64,000 bases of DNA from Evansella vedderi (GTDB lineage Bacteria; Bacillota; Bacilli; Bacillales; Salisediminibacteriaceae). Where the stretch lies: positions 62,001-126,000 of the forward strand of contig NZ_JAUSUG010000018.1 of assembly GCF_030813435.1 (NCBI RefSeq), read 5' to 3'. The notes beneath the pieces were generated by a model. It saw nothing but the letters and a program-made list of their open reading frames with translations, did not search any database and was not told where the DNA came from. Positions 26,626 through 34,802 of the stretch are shown here, piece after piece (within the stretch, counting starts at the first letter, position 1; the number at the start of each line of letters is the position of its first letter). A program made the translations under genes and the position numbers.

Positions 26626-27948
26626 ATGAAAAGCATGAAAAAGTTGATGGCGGCTGGAGTATTAACCATTGGTCTTACTGCATTAACTGCTTGTGGAGGG
26701 TCTTCTTCCGGTGGCTCAGAAGATATAGACAGCTGGGAAGATTGGACAGGTACCATCACCATTTGGGATGGACCAAGATGGGCAGATGAAGACGAAAATC
26801 AATACCACTGGATTGAAGAAAAAGCTGCAGAATTTGAAGAGATGTATCCTGGTGTTGAAATTGAGATTGTTCAACAGCCGTGGGCTGAGCTTGGCGATGC
26901 TTTAAGTATTGCTATCGCCGGTCAAACATGGCCTGATATTGCACCTGTCGATATTAGTGGTGGAGCCATTAGTATTAACCACATTGAAAGTGGTGTAATT
27001 GAATCAACGGATGATTTCTTTACGGAAGAAGAGTTGACAGATTTCTACCCTAATACATTAGAAGCATATGAGTATAACGGCAGCTTGTACGGTATTCCTT
27101 CAGGAGTTAGTGTTCAAACAATGCTATTAAATCTAGAAATCTTTGAAGAAAAAGGTGTGGAACCCCCTGTAGATGGTCGTTGGACATACGATGAGTTTGT
27201 GGAAACAATGATTGCTTTAACAGACGACGAGGTATACGGTTTCTCCACTTATATTTTAGATTCTTATTATGAAGCATGGCCGTTTCTATTTATGGATGGT
27301 GGATATCCATTAAATGAAGATATGACAGAATATACATTTGATTCCCCTGAGGCAATCAGCGGTTTACAGAAATTAATGGACCTTAAATTTGAATACGGAG
27401 TTGCACCGATGGAAATGGGTGGAGCAGATGTTGGTGGAACTTTCCAAGCCTTTGCTGCATTAGATCAACGTACGATTGCTGTTCAACCTTGGTCTACTTG
27501 GGCAATCAATACCCTTCAAACGGAAGAATACCAAATGAATTTCATGGTTGCAGAATATCCAATTGGGGACCTTGGTGAGCCAGTAACCATCGGTGGTGTC
27601 GGCGGTTACGTAATGTTCAAGCAAGAGGATGAATTTAAACGCCAAATGGTTGCTGAATTTATGAAGTATATCACATCTACAGAAGAGCAATATGTAACAG
27701 CGAAGAACTACGGAACATTCCCTGCACGTGAATCATCTGCAGAGATGAATCCACATGCTGAAAACCCACACATGGCTGCAGCGCAAGAATTAACGGAGCA
27801 AGTAATCTCCGTACCAATGCACCCAGATTGGGCAAGAATTGACGAGGTTATTCAAAGTGAATTACAACTTGCGTTAAATGGTGAAAAAACAGCCCAAGAA
27901 GCATTAGAAAGCGCAAGATCCGAAGTAGAAAGAATTTTAAACAACTAA
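26626..27948 (+). CDS. ABC sugar-binding lipoprotein, family 1
   Basis: 440 residues. Lipoprotein signal ends LTALTACGG (lipid-anchored Cys at about 23). Family-1 sugar-binding fold: TITIWDGPRWADEDEN at the start of the mature part, FEEMYPGVEIEIV, and YGIPSGVSVQTMLLN in the middle. RBS AAGGGGG. Followed by two matching permease genes, so it is the recognition subunit of that importer. Because nagZ, murR and anmK follow, the ligand is inferred to be a peptidoglycan disaccharide such as GlcNAc-MurNAc or GlcNAc-anhydroMurNAc. Confidence 0.88.
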   Translation: MKSMKKLMAAGVLTIGLTALTACGGSSSGGSEDIDSWEDWTGTITIWDGPRWADEDENQYHWIEEKAAEFEEMYPGVEIEIVQQPWAELGDALSIAIAGQTWPDIAPVDISGGAISINHIESGVIESTDDFFTEEELTDFYPNTLEAYEYNGSLYGIPSGVSVQTMLLNLEIFEEKGVEPPVDGRWTYDEFVETMIALTDDEVYGFSTYILDSYYEAWPFLFMDGGYPLNEDMTEYTFDSPEAISGLQKLMDLKFEYGVAPMEMGGADVGGTFQAFAALDQRTIAVQPWSTWAINTLQTEEYQMNFMVAEYPIGDLGEPVTIGGVGGYVMFKQEDEFKRQMVAEFMKYITSTEEQYVTAKNYGTFPARESSAEMNPHAENPHMAAAQELTEQVISVPMHPDWARIDEVIQSELQLALNGEKTAQEALESARSEVERILNN

Positions 27949-27962
27949 TATTGTAGAAGTCG

Positions 27963-28007
27963 AAGGCTCTTTCCTTCCACAAGTAAGGGGAGGAAAGGGC
28001 CTTTATT
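27963..28007 (+). terminator. Attenuator after the binding-protein gene
   Basis: AAGGCTCTTTCCTTCC pairs with GGAGGAAAGGGCCTTT, followed by ATTT. It would allow more binding protein than permease. Confidence 0.75.
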
Positions 28008-28039
28008 TAAAAAGGCTGATATTGTAAACTTTGGGCTTT

Positions 28040-28145
28040 TTTTTGAATAGCTTGAATAAGCTTCAGGCGGACGCTTTCCGCGGGCAACGCTTCAGCCGTT
28101 GCTTTTCCCACTGGAGTCGCCGCCTTCCGCTTATCGAAGCAATAT
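28040..28145. repeat. Bacillaceae intergenic repeat, inverted copy
   Basis: CAGGCGGACGCTTTCCGCGG, GGCAACGCTTCAGCCGTTGC and GGAGTCGCCGCCTTCCGCTT, with AAGCTTCA/TCGAAGC-type ends. Reverse complement of the core at 8080-8222. It lies between the binding-protein and permease genes. Confidence 0.7.
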
Positions 28146-28237
28146 ACTATTCTTCCAAAACAACAATCAAACAGTCTTTAAATATATCTTCCTCAATAAA
28201 AAGTATGTGATGTGTTTATGTGTAAGGAGGAGTTAGG

Positions 28238-29173
28238 ATGGCTGCACAGCAGAACTCAAACACAGTAAATAATACTGGAGAAAAAATTATAATACCGAAG
28301 AAAACTGTATGGATGAGGATGAAAGAGAATAAGGTTGCTTATCTATTCCTTTTGCCAAAGCTCATCTTCTTTACTGTTTTCATGTTAATACCAATACTAT
28401 GGGCGTTTGTTATATCCTTCCAAGATCGAGGGGTATTTGACGTAGATTACGTGGGCTTTAAGCATTATTTCGAAGCATTTCAAAGCCCGATATTCAGAGC
28501 AGCACTGTGGAATACCTTACTTTATACGATTGTAACAGTACCTGCATTTATCATAACTGCATTAATTATTGCATCCTTCATTTATCCATTAGGTCAAGTT
28601 TCACAAGCATTCTTCCGTTCTGCATTTTATTTACCAACAGTAACCTCCATGGTAATTATTGCAATGGTTTGGCGTTGGATGTATAACTATCGTTTTGGAT
28701 TATTTAACTACATCATAGGTTTCTTTGGATTTGAACCGGTCAACTGGCTGGGACAAACATCGACAGCTTTACCGTCTTTAATGATCATGGCGATACTTAT
28801 ACCGCCAGGTGCCGGAATTATCATTTATTTAGCGGCAATGAACAACATTAATCCATCCCTTTATGAAGCAGCAGATATTGATGGGGCGAATGCCTTCCAG
28901 AAGTGGATAAGAATCACCATTCCACTCTTAAAACCAACAACATTATATTTAGTTATTTTAAGTACGATTGGGTCATTCCAAGTATTTACTCAAATCATTA
29001 TGATGACCGGCGGGGGACCGGGTTATTCCACGGAAACGCTGGTGCATGTTATTTATAAAACAGCCTTCAGGGACTTTAACTTTGGACTGGCATCTGCCCA
29101 ATCCGTTATCTTATTCTTTATCATCATGGGATTTGCAATTGTTCAATTTAAATCCTTGCGAACAGAGAAATAA
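28238..29173 (+). CDS. ABC sugar transporter permease, MalF/UgpA type
   Basis: 311 residues, six membrane segments, with the EAA loop EAADIDGANAFQKWIRITIPLL at about 210-232 (given in part) that contacts the ATPase. The start ATG has AAGGAGGAG upstream. Pairs with the MalG-type permease 18 bp downstream and the binding protein at 26626. No ATP-binding gene lies in the cluster, so a shared MsmX-type ATPase encoded elsewhere is expected. Confidence 0.92.
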   Translation: MAAQQNSNTVNNTGEKIIIPKKTVWMRMKENKVAYLFLLPKLIFFTVFMLIPILWAFVISFQDRGVFDVDYVGFKHYFEAFQSPIFRAALWNTLLYTIVTVPAFIITALIIASFIYPLGQVSQAFFRSAFYLPTVTSMVIIAMVWRWMYNYRFGLFNYIIGFFGFEPVNWLGQTSTALPSLMIMAILIPPGAGIIIYLAAMNNINPSLYEAADIDGANAFQKWIRITIPLLKPTTLYLVILSTIGSFQVFTQIIMMTGGGPGYSTETLVHVIYKTAFRDFNFGLASAQSVILFFIIMGFAIVQFKSLRTEK

Positions 29174-29191
29174 AGGAAGTTGGTGAGTTTT

Positions 29192-30166
29192 ATGAAACAA
29201 AATTCAGTGTTAAGTAAAGTGAAAAAACCTATTATATACACGCTTTTACTTTCGTTTGCAATTGTGTCTTTGCTTCCTCTTTACTGGGTTTTTGTGACGG
29301 CTTTCCAACTTCCGAGTTATCAAAATGAAGAAATGGACCGTCCAGTTTCCTATGTGGAATCGAATCCGCCAGTTTTATATCCTAAGGGGATTCCAGAATA
29401 TATCTCCCAGTGGCAAAAGAAGCGTGAAGCAGAACGAATGGGGGATTACGAACAAGCGGAAGTACATGCTAGTTTAATGACGGAAGTCCGTCAGAAGACC
29501 TTTGGTTCCTTTACAAGACTATTTGAACGAACAGACATTATGCGCTGGTTATTTAACAGCTTATATATCGCCCTTTTGACAACGGCATTAATTGTTCTTT
29601 TTGACACGATGGCAGGCTATGTCCTAGCGAAAAAAGATTTTCCAGGCAAGTGGATCATCTTTTGGGTCATTATCTCTACGATGATGATACCGGAGCAAGT
29701 GACCCTCGTGCCAACCTTTATTATCATTCAAAACTTAAACTTATTTGATAACCACTTAGCCCTAATTTTTCCAGGGTTAGCGTTGGCCTTTGGTGTGTTT
29801 TTAATGAGGCAGTTCCTATTGTCTATACCAGATGAATTGTTGGAAGCAGCCAAAATTGATGGGGCCTCAGAGTGGAAGATATTTAGATCTATTGTGCTCC
29901 CATTAGCTGCACCAGCCATGGCTGTTTTAGGGATCTTTACATTTGTACAAATGTGGAACTCCTTCCTATGGCCGATTATCGTCATTAACAGCACGGAGCT
30001 TATGACATTACCTGCAGGTTTAAAAACATTGCAGGATGCTAACTTAGCGGATTTCAAGCTATTAATGACAGGGGCAACCATTGCTGCCGTACCAATGATT
30101 ATTTTCTTCCTTATCTTCCAACGCTACATTATTAAAGGCTTAACACTAGGCGGGGTGAAAGAATAA
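29192..30166 (+). CDS. ABC sugar transporter permease, MalG/UgpE type, with long first loop
   Basis: 324 residues from ATG 29192 (GGTGAG at 29182-29187). Six membrane segments; EAA loop EAAKIDGASEWKIFRSIVLP. Compared with typical 275-residue MalG proteins it has an extra region of about 50 residues in the extracellular loop after segment 1 (PPVLYPKGIPEYISQWQKKR and following), which might shape docking of the binding protein. The nagZ start codon directly follows its stop. Confidence 0.92.
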   Translation: MKQNSVLSKVKKPIIYTLLLSFAIVSLLPLYWVFVTAFQLPSYQNEEMDRPVSYVESNPPVLYPKGIPEYISQWQKKREAERMGDYEQAEVHASLMTEVRQKTFGSFTRLFERTDIMRWLFNSLYIALLTTALIVLFDTMAGYVLAKKDFPGKWIIFWVIISTMMIPEQVTLVPTFIIIQNLNLFDNHLALIFPGLALAFGVFLMRQFLLSIPDELLEAAKIDGASEWKIFRSIVLPLAAPAMAVLGIFTFVQMWNSFLWPIIVINSTELMTLPAGLKTLQDANLADFKLLMTGATIAAVPMIIFFLIFQRYIIKGLTLGGVKE

Positions 30167-31768
30167 ATGGATACACAAAAACTACGAAAAGAAATTGGAC
30201 AAATGATGGTATTTGGCTTTAAAGGGGATCACCCAGCAAATATCTCAAAGGAAATGGAAGAGCTTATAGTAAACCATCACGTCGGGGGTATTATTCTCTT
30301 TGGCCGAAACATCGGTACCCCTGAAGAGATTTTAACGTTAACAACGAAGCTCCAAAAGCTAGCAAAGGAGTCGGGGCACGAAAAGCCCCTTCTCATTTGC
30401 ATCGACCAGGAAAATGGTGTGGTAAGACGATTAGGAGAGGGGACTACTGTTTTTCCCGGAGCAATGTTACTAGGGGCAACTAGAAATCCGGAGAATGCCT
30501 ATGTAACAGGTGTCGCAACAGGAAAAGAATTGAAGGCATTGGGGATTAATTGGAATTTAGCTCCCATTGTGGACGTAAATAATAATCCAGAAAACCCGGT
30601 AATCGGCGTTCGTTCCTTTGGTGAAAACCCAGATATGGTAGCTCAGTTCGGAAAAGCTTCTATGAAGGGGATGCAAGAGGCTGGAATCATAACGGCGTTG
30701 AAGCATTTCCCAGGACATGGGGATACAAATGTAGACTCCCATTTAGCCCTCCCCACTATTAAGCATTCCATGGAAAGATTAGAAGAGGTGGAATTAGTTC
30801 CTTTTAGGGCATGTATCGAAGAGGGAGCAGACGTGGTCATGACATCTCATGTGTATTTTCCCGCTATTGAAGAGCGAGAAGGAGTACCGGCTACCCTCTC
30901 CCATGGGGTCATTACAGGCCTATTGCGGGAAAAACTAGGTTACGATGGCGTTATTACGACAGATTGTATGGAAATGAACGCCATTGCCGATACAGTAGGA
31001 ACCGCTAATGGTGCCGTCGAGGCAGTGAAAGCAGGTGTGGATTTAGTGATGATCTCTCACATGCCGAACCTGCAGCACGACGCCATTGAGGCTATTGTTC
31101 AAGCTGTTGAAGGGGGAGGTTTAGATGAACAGAGGGTCCATGAGTCTGCACAGAGAATTAATAAACTAAAGGATCGTTATCTATCCTGGGACGACCTAGA
31201 TTTAGATCAAATTAGCGTTCCAGAGCTGGTAGGATGTGAAGAACATAGAAAAGAAGCCTTAGATATAATTGCTCAAGGAATAACAATCGTAGAAAATAAC
31301 GGGAATACCCTCCCTTTATCAAGCACTTCGGATCATCGGGTCCTTGTTGTCTATCCGGAGAATACCTATTTAACCATGGCAGAAGATAAGCGCTACTCCT
31401 CCCACGCATTAGGGCAGGTTGTACAGGAAATTCACCCTGAAGCAGAACTAGGCCTATTAAAAGAAGATCCAGAAGTTCTCTCTAGAATACTAGAGAAAGG
31501 AAAATCTTTTGATACAATAATAGTAGGCACCATATCAGCAAGTGGATCCAAATGGCAGCAGTCCTTTATTCAGGACCTCACCCAGTTAGGAAAAAAACTA
31601 GTAGTCGTTGCCATGAGAAGTCCGTATGACAGCATGCACTTACCAAAATTAGACGCCTACGTTTGCAGCTATGAATTCACAACACCAGCACTGCGCGTAG
31701 CAGCACAAGCCATCTACGGAAAAAAACAAGTCACAGGAAAACTACCAGTCACCATTAGAAATAAATAA
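30167..31768 (+). CDS. nagZ: Cytoplasmic beta-N-acetylglucosaminidase NagZ (GH3)
   Basis: 533 residues. GH3 barrel (about 1-340) with the NagZ His-Asp loop KHFPGHGDTNVDSH at about 178-191 and nucleophile Asp266 (VITTDCMEMNAI), followed by a C-terminal alpha/beta domain (about 350-533). It removes GlcNAc from the non-reducing end of GlcNAc-MurNAc or GlcNAc-anhydroMurNAc. B. subtilis NagZ is secreted, but this protein starts MDTQKLRKEIGQMM with no signal peptide, as in Gram-negative cytoplasmic NagZ. Translationally adjacent to the importer permease (TAA directly followed by ATG). Confidence 0.93.
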   Translation: MDTQKLRKEIGQMMVFGFKGDHPANISKEMEELIVNHHVGGIILFGRNIGTPEEILTLTTKLQKLAKESGHEKPLLICIDQENGVVRRLGEGTTVFPGAMLLGATRNPENAYVTGVATGKELKALGINWNLAPIVDVNNNPENPVIGVRSFGENPDMVAQFGKASMKGMQEAGIITALKHFPGHGDTNVDSHLALPTIKHSMERLEEVELVPFRACIEEGADVVMTSHVYFPAIEEREGVPATLSHGVITGLLREKLGYDGVITTDCMEMNAIADTVGTANGAVEAVKAGVDLVMISHMPNLQHDAIEAIVQAVEGGGLDEQRVHESAQRINKLKDRYLSWDDLDLDQISVPELVGCEEHRKEALDIIAQGITIVENNGNTLPLSSTSDHRVLVVYPENTYLTMAEDKRYSSHALGQVVQEIHPEAELGLLKEDPEVLSRILEKGKSFDTIIVGTISASGSKWQQSFIQDLTQLGKKLVVVAMRSPYDSMHLPKLDAYVCSYEFTTPALRVAAQAIYGKKQVTGKLPVTIRNK

Positions 31769-31789
31769 CAAGATTATTGTTTTTGATAA

Positions 31790-31856
31790 GATAAGGAGGC
31801 TGAAGCGTTGCCCGCGGATAGCGAGTATCCTGAAGCGGAAATCAACATCAAAGTTT
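31790..31856. repeat. Fragment of the Bacillaceae intergenic repeat / MITE
   Basis: GGCTGAAGCGTTGCCCGCGG and AAATCAACATCAAAGTTTAA, identical in part to 43430-43497 and to the right end of 7361-7451. The terminal GAGCC is lost. Confidence 0.7.
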
Positions 31857-31919
31857 AACTACGCTTATTTTTAAAGTAGTAAAATATAAACAATAAACAA
31901 TAGGAAAGAAGGGAAGGCC

Positions 31920-32816
31920 ATGTCACCTACATCTGGAGCTTTAATGATATTATCAGAAATGCTTTCAAAACTCCCACCATCGGAGCGGAAAATTGCAGAA
32001 TTTATTATAAAAAATCCTAATGAGACCATTTCTCTTACGGCAGCTAAGCTTGGGGAACAAAGCAATACGAGCAGTGCTGCTGTCATTCGGCTATGTAAAT
32101 CCCTGGGATTTAAAGGTTTTCAACAATTAAAGCTACGTATAGCAGGAGATCTGCAGAAAAATGGTGGGGAAGGATATAGTGACATTCAGCCAGGGGAATC
32201 CCAATCAGAAGTTCTCACGAAGATGACGAATAATAGTATTCAAACCCTGAAGGAGACAATGGAAATTATTGATCAGGAAGAGCTTTCAAAGGCGGTAGAC
32301 GCTATTGTTGAGGGGGAAAATCTCCACTTCTTTGGTGTAGGTGCTTCCAACATTATTGCACAAGATGCCCAATTAAAGTTTTCACGTATTAATAAGAGAG
32401 CAACAGCCAATTCCGATTTTCATTTAGCAGCAATGCAGGTAGCTAACGTATCGGAAAAGGATGTTGTATTCGGCATCTCCTTTTCCGGTAATACGTACGA
32501 AGTAGAACGCATATTAGCGCTCGCGAACAGCAAAGGGGCTACAACGGTCAGTATTTCCAAATTTGGGCCTTCTCCTGTTGCAGAAGCTGCTGACATATCT
32601 TTATATACATCGATTTCTAAGGAAGCAACCTTTAGAAGTGGTGCCACTTCCTCCAGGCTAGCCCAGCTCCACGTTATTGATATTCTATTTATTTGTGTAG
32701 CGAATAAATCCTACAATGAAGTGATGACACACCTAAGTGAAACACGTGAAGCAGTAAAGTTTATTCAAGGAAAAAGACACAAGTCTTCGAGAAGAGGGGA
32801 ACGGATCGATGACTAA
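31920..32816 (+). CDS. murR: RpiR-family regulator, MurR-like
   Basis: 298 residues: an N-terminal RpiR HTH (about 1-80, with LPPSERKIAEFIIKNPNE and TSSAAVIRLCKSLGFKGFQQ) and a C-terminal SIS domain (about 125-260, FFGVGASNIIAQD and FGISFSGNTYEV) that would bind a phosphosugar such as MurNAc-6-P. MurR represses MurNAc genes in E. coli and Bacillus. The dyads at 22661-22675 and 25409-25423 are its likely operators. It overlaps anmK by 8 bp. Confidence 0.9.
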   Translation: MSPTSGALMILSEMLSKLPPSERKIAEFIIKNPNETISLTAAKLGEQSNTSSAAVIRLCKSLGFKGFQQLKLRIAGDLQKNGGEGYSDIQPGESQSEVLTKMTNNSIQTLKETMEIIDQEELSKAVDAIVEGENLHFFGVGASNIIAQDAQLKFSRINKRATANSDFHLAAMQVANVSEKDVVFGISFSGNTYEVERILALANSKGATTVSISKFGPSPVAEAADISLYTSISKEATFRSGATSSRLAQLHVIDILFICVANKSYNEVMTHLSETREAVKFIQGKRHKSSRRGERIDD

Positions 32817-33990
32817 GCTTCATTTACCTCTGGAAAAAGAAAGTGTATTAGCCGTTGGTCTTATGTCAGGAACCTCTGTAGATGGTATTGATGCGGCTCT
32901 AGTGAAAATTAACGGTTCCGGATTTGAAACGGAAGTGGAGTTAATCCATTTTGAAACAGTGAATTATGATAATGCCTTGAAGGAAAGAATCTTTAAAGTT
33001 TGTGAACCGAAGACCTCTTCTGTGGATGAGGTTTGTAGGTTGAATGTGGTTTTAGGAGAAAAAATGGCTGAAGCTGCCATTAAGGTGGTGACAGAAGCTG
33101 GTTTATCTTTGGGGGATGTTGACTTTGTTAGCTCTCACGGACAAACCATTTATCATCTCCCAGATGAGGCTGCCACCCTTCAAATTGGAGAACTGGCTGT
33201 TATTGCAAAGAAGACAGGCTGTGTCACAGTAGGAGATTTCCGCCCAAGTGATATGGCCGTAGGTGGCCAAGGTGCGCCCCTCGTTCCCTTTGTAGATATG
33301 GTTTTGTTCACTAGTGCTAAAAAAGGACGAGTTCTCGTAAATATTGGTGGAATGGGTAACTTAACGGTTTTACCTAAAGGCTTGGAGCAAGGAGCCGATA
33401 TTCTAGCCTTTGATACGGGCCCCGGAAATGTACTTATCGATGAAGTAGTCAGGTTAGGCACCAATGGAGCGAAGGCTTTCGACAACGGGGGTGAGCTGGC
33501 TGAAGCAGGTGAAATAAAAGAAAAGTGGTTAGCTGAGATGGTGAACGGAGACAGCTACTTAACCCAGCCATTCCCTAAGAGCACAGGTCGTGAATATTAC
33601 AACAAAGGAATGGCAGAAAAACTGTGGAAGGAAGGCCAGGATAAGGGGTATTCCTTTGAAGATATTATTGCAACCGTAACCGCATATACGGTACGGTCGA
33701 TTTCGTATACGATTGTGGAGCAGCTGGACCCTCACTTTAATGGCGAACTAGACGAAGTTCTCATTGGCGGAGGCGGAGTCCATAACCGTTTTCTCATGGA
33801 GCGGTTAGAAAAGGAATTGGGAAGACCCGTCATGTCCATGGAAGAGGTGGGCTTCTCAAGCGATGCTAAAGAAGCCATTGCATTTGCCATCCTAGGAAAT
33901 GAATTCTTACGCCAGCAACCCAACAACGTCCCATCAGCAACCGGCGCTTCCAAACTCGTTTCCATGGGAAAACTAGTTTTACCCATTTAA
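32809..33990 (+). CDS. anmK: Anhydro-N-acetylmuramic acid kinase
   Basis: 393 residues. Signatures: VGLMSGTSVDGIDAAL (phosphate-binding, about 16-31), DFVSSHGQTIYHLP, VGDFRPSDMAVGGQGAPLVP and VLIGGGGVHNRFLMERL. It cleaves the 1,6-anhydro bond of anhydroMurNAc and phosphorylates it to MurNAc-6-P, the MurQ substrate. AnhydroMurNAc comes from lytic transglycosylases, so its presence fits uptake of fragments from other bacteria or from self-turnover. The start is set by an 8-bp overlap with murR and a GAGGGGA RBS. Confidence 0.95.
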   Translation: MTKLHLPLEKESVLAVGLMSGTSVDGIDAALVKINGSGFETEVELIHFETVNYDNALKERIFKVCEPKTSSVDEVCRLNVVLGEKMAEAAIKVVTEAGLSLGDVDFVSSHGQTIYHLPDEAATLQIGELAVIAKKTGCVTVGDFRPSDMAVGGQGAPLVPFVDMVLFTSAKKGRVLVNIGGMGNLTVLPKGLEQGADILAFDTGPGNVLIDEVVRLGTNGAKAFDNGGELAEAGEIKEKWLAEMVNGDSYLTQPFPKSTGREYYNKGMAEKLWKEGQDKGYSFEDIIATVTAYTVRSISYTIVEQLDPHFNGELDEVLIGGGGVHNRFLMERLEKELGRPVMSMEEVGFSSDAKEAIAFAILGNEFLRQQPNNVPSATGASKLVSMGKLVLPI

Positions 33991-34025
33991 TGTTTGGAGG
34001 TTAATTTTGAAGGGGGAGGAAAGTG

Positions 34026-34129
34026 ACCGAAACAGGGGTTACTATTGAATTTGGGTAACAAGAAGGCTGATTAAGTTACCGAAATGGAAGCAGAAAATGG
34101 ATTTAGGTAACAATCTTATCGATTAAAAA
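34026..34129. repeat. Two-copy 52-bp tandem repeat (family 3)
   Basis: ACCGAAA at 34026 and 34078, and GGTAACAA at 34054 and 34106: both spaced exactly 52 bp and aligning without gaps. Each unit carries a GTTACCGAAAT-type arm and an ATTTAGGTAAC-type inverse arm. Sequence is unrelated to the arrays at 17017 and 50178, but the period is the same. No gene in 33991-34290. Confidence 0.7.
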
Positions 34130-34290
34130 CTCCGCTTATATTAGCTTAAAAGATAGACATTTTACCCATAAAAAGAGCACCAACCATACGTTGTAAGAAT
34201 ATTATGAATTAACCGATCTAACAATGTTTTTGTATAAATATCCTCATTTTTCCACATACTACAAAAAAAGATTGAATGAGGTGGGTTAAA

Positions 34291-34503
34291 ATGGGTCTAT
34301 TAAATGCTCTGGCAGAGTGGAATAACCAAAGATATGAAAAGCGGTTAGCTCAGATGGAAGAGAAGGGATTATGCCCTGATTGCCATGGCCACGGTTACCA
34401 TATGTTTGCGAGCGAGTACTTCTACATGTCCTCACACCAAGAGTGCCCAGGATGTGACGGCAGTGGAGCTTTCGACGACTGGAATAACTTACGGAATAAA
34501 TAA
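34291..34503 (+). CDS. Small protein with two DnaJ-type zinc motifs (YuiA-like)
   Basis: 70 residues from ATG 34291; the ATG at 34276 lies within the GAGGTGGG RBS. Two CxxCxGxG motifs, CPDCHGHGY and CPGCDGSGAF, spaced about 24 residues apart, as in the DnaJ zinc-finger domain; they would hold one zinc. It resembles short Bacillus YuiA-type proteins. Stands alone between AnmK and the second ABC importer. Role unknown; an RNA- or protein-binding helper is possible. Confidence 0.75.
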   Translation: MGLLNALAEWNNQRYEKRLAQMEEKGLCPDCHGHGYHMFASEYFYMSSHQECPGCDGSGAFDDWNNLRNK

Positions 34504-34507
34504 ATGG

Positions 34508-34572
34508 AAACACACACTTTTCTTTGCGCTCTTAATTGAGTGTATTTGGAAGTGTGTGTTTTTTTTTTGTGT
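34508..34572 (+). terminator. Terminator of the small zinc protein gene
   Basis: AAACACACACTT pairs with AAGTGTGTGTTT across a 30-nt loop and is followed by a run of ten T. Confidence 0.8.
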
Positions 34573-34689
34573 GCGATGACGGATAGGGGTGAATAAAAAG
34601 AGCGCGAAGAGTCATCGGGAAAGGCATGGGATCGCGACAAGTTGGAAACGAAAAGGAAAACGAGTAATGAATCCCACACCATAAAAAAA

Positions 34690-34716
34690 TAAAGGTCACA
34701 ATTGTGCACCTTTTTA
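34690..34716. terminator. Palindrome AAAGGTCACAATTGTGCACCTTT
   Basis: Outer AAAGGT/ACCTTT and inner CACAA/TTGTG stems with one bulged base, then TTTAG. Either a bidirectional terminator or an operator for the importer downstream. No gene between 34573 and 34802. Confidence 0.45.
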
Positions 34717-34753
34717 GTCAATACCGTTTCTATTCAACCCAGGGATACTTCTT

Positions 34754-34779
34754 TATAATCAATAAAGAAAGCGGTTACA
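34754..34779 (+). promoter_or_regulatory. -10 box with catabolite-responsive element (cre)
   Basis: TATAAT (34754-34759) is followed by AGAAAGCGGTTACA (34766-34779), which matches the CcpA cre consensus TGWAANCGNTNWCA at 13 of 14 positions. Lying at the expected start point, it would repress the importer when glucose is present. The -35 box is not clear. Confidence 0.6.
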
Positions 34780-34802
34780 AAACACAAGGTGGTGAGGACG
34801 AA

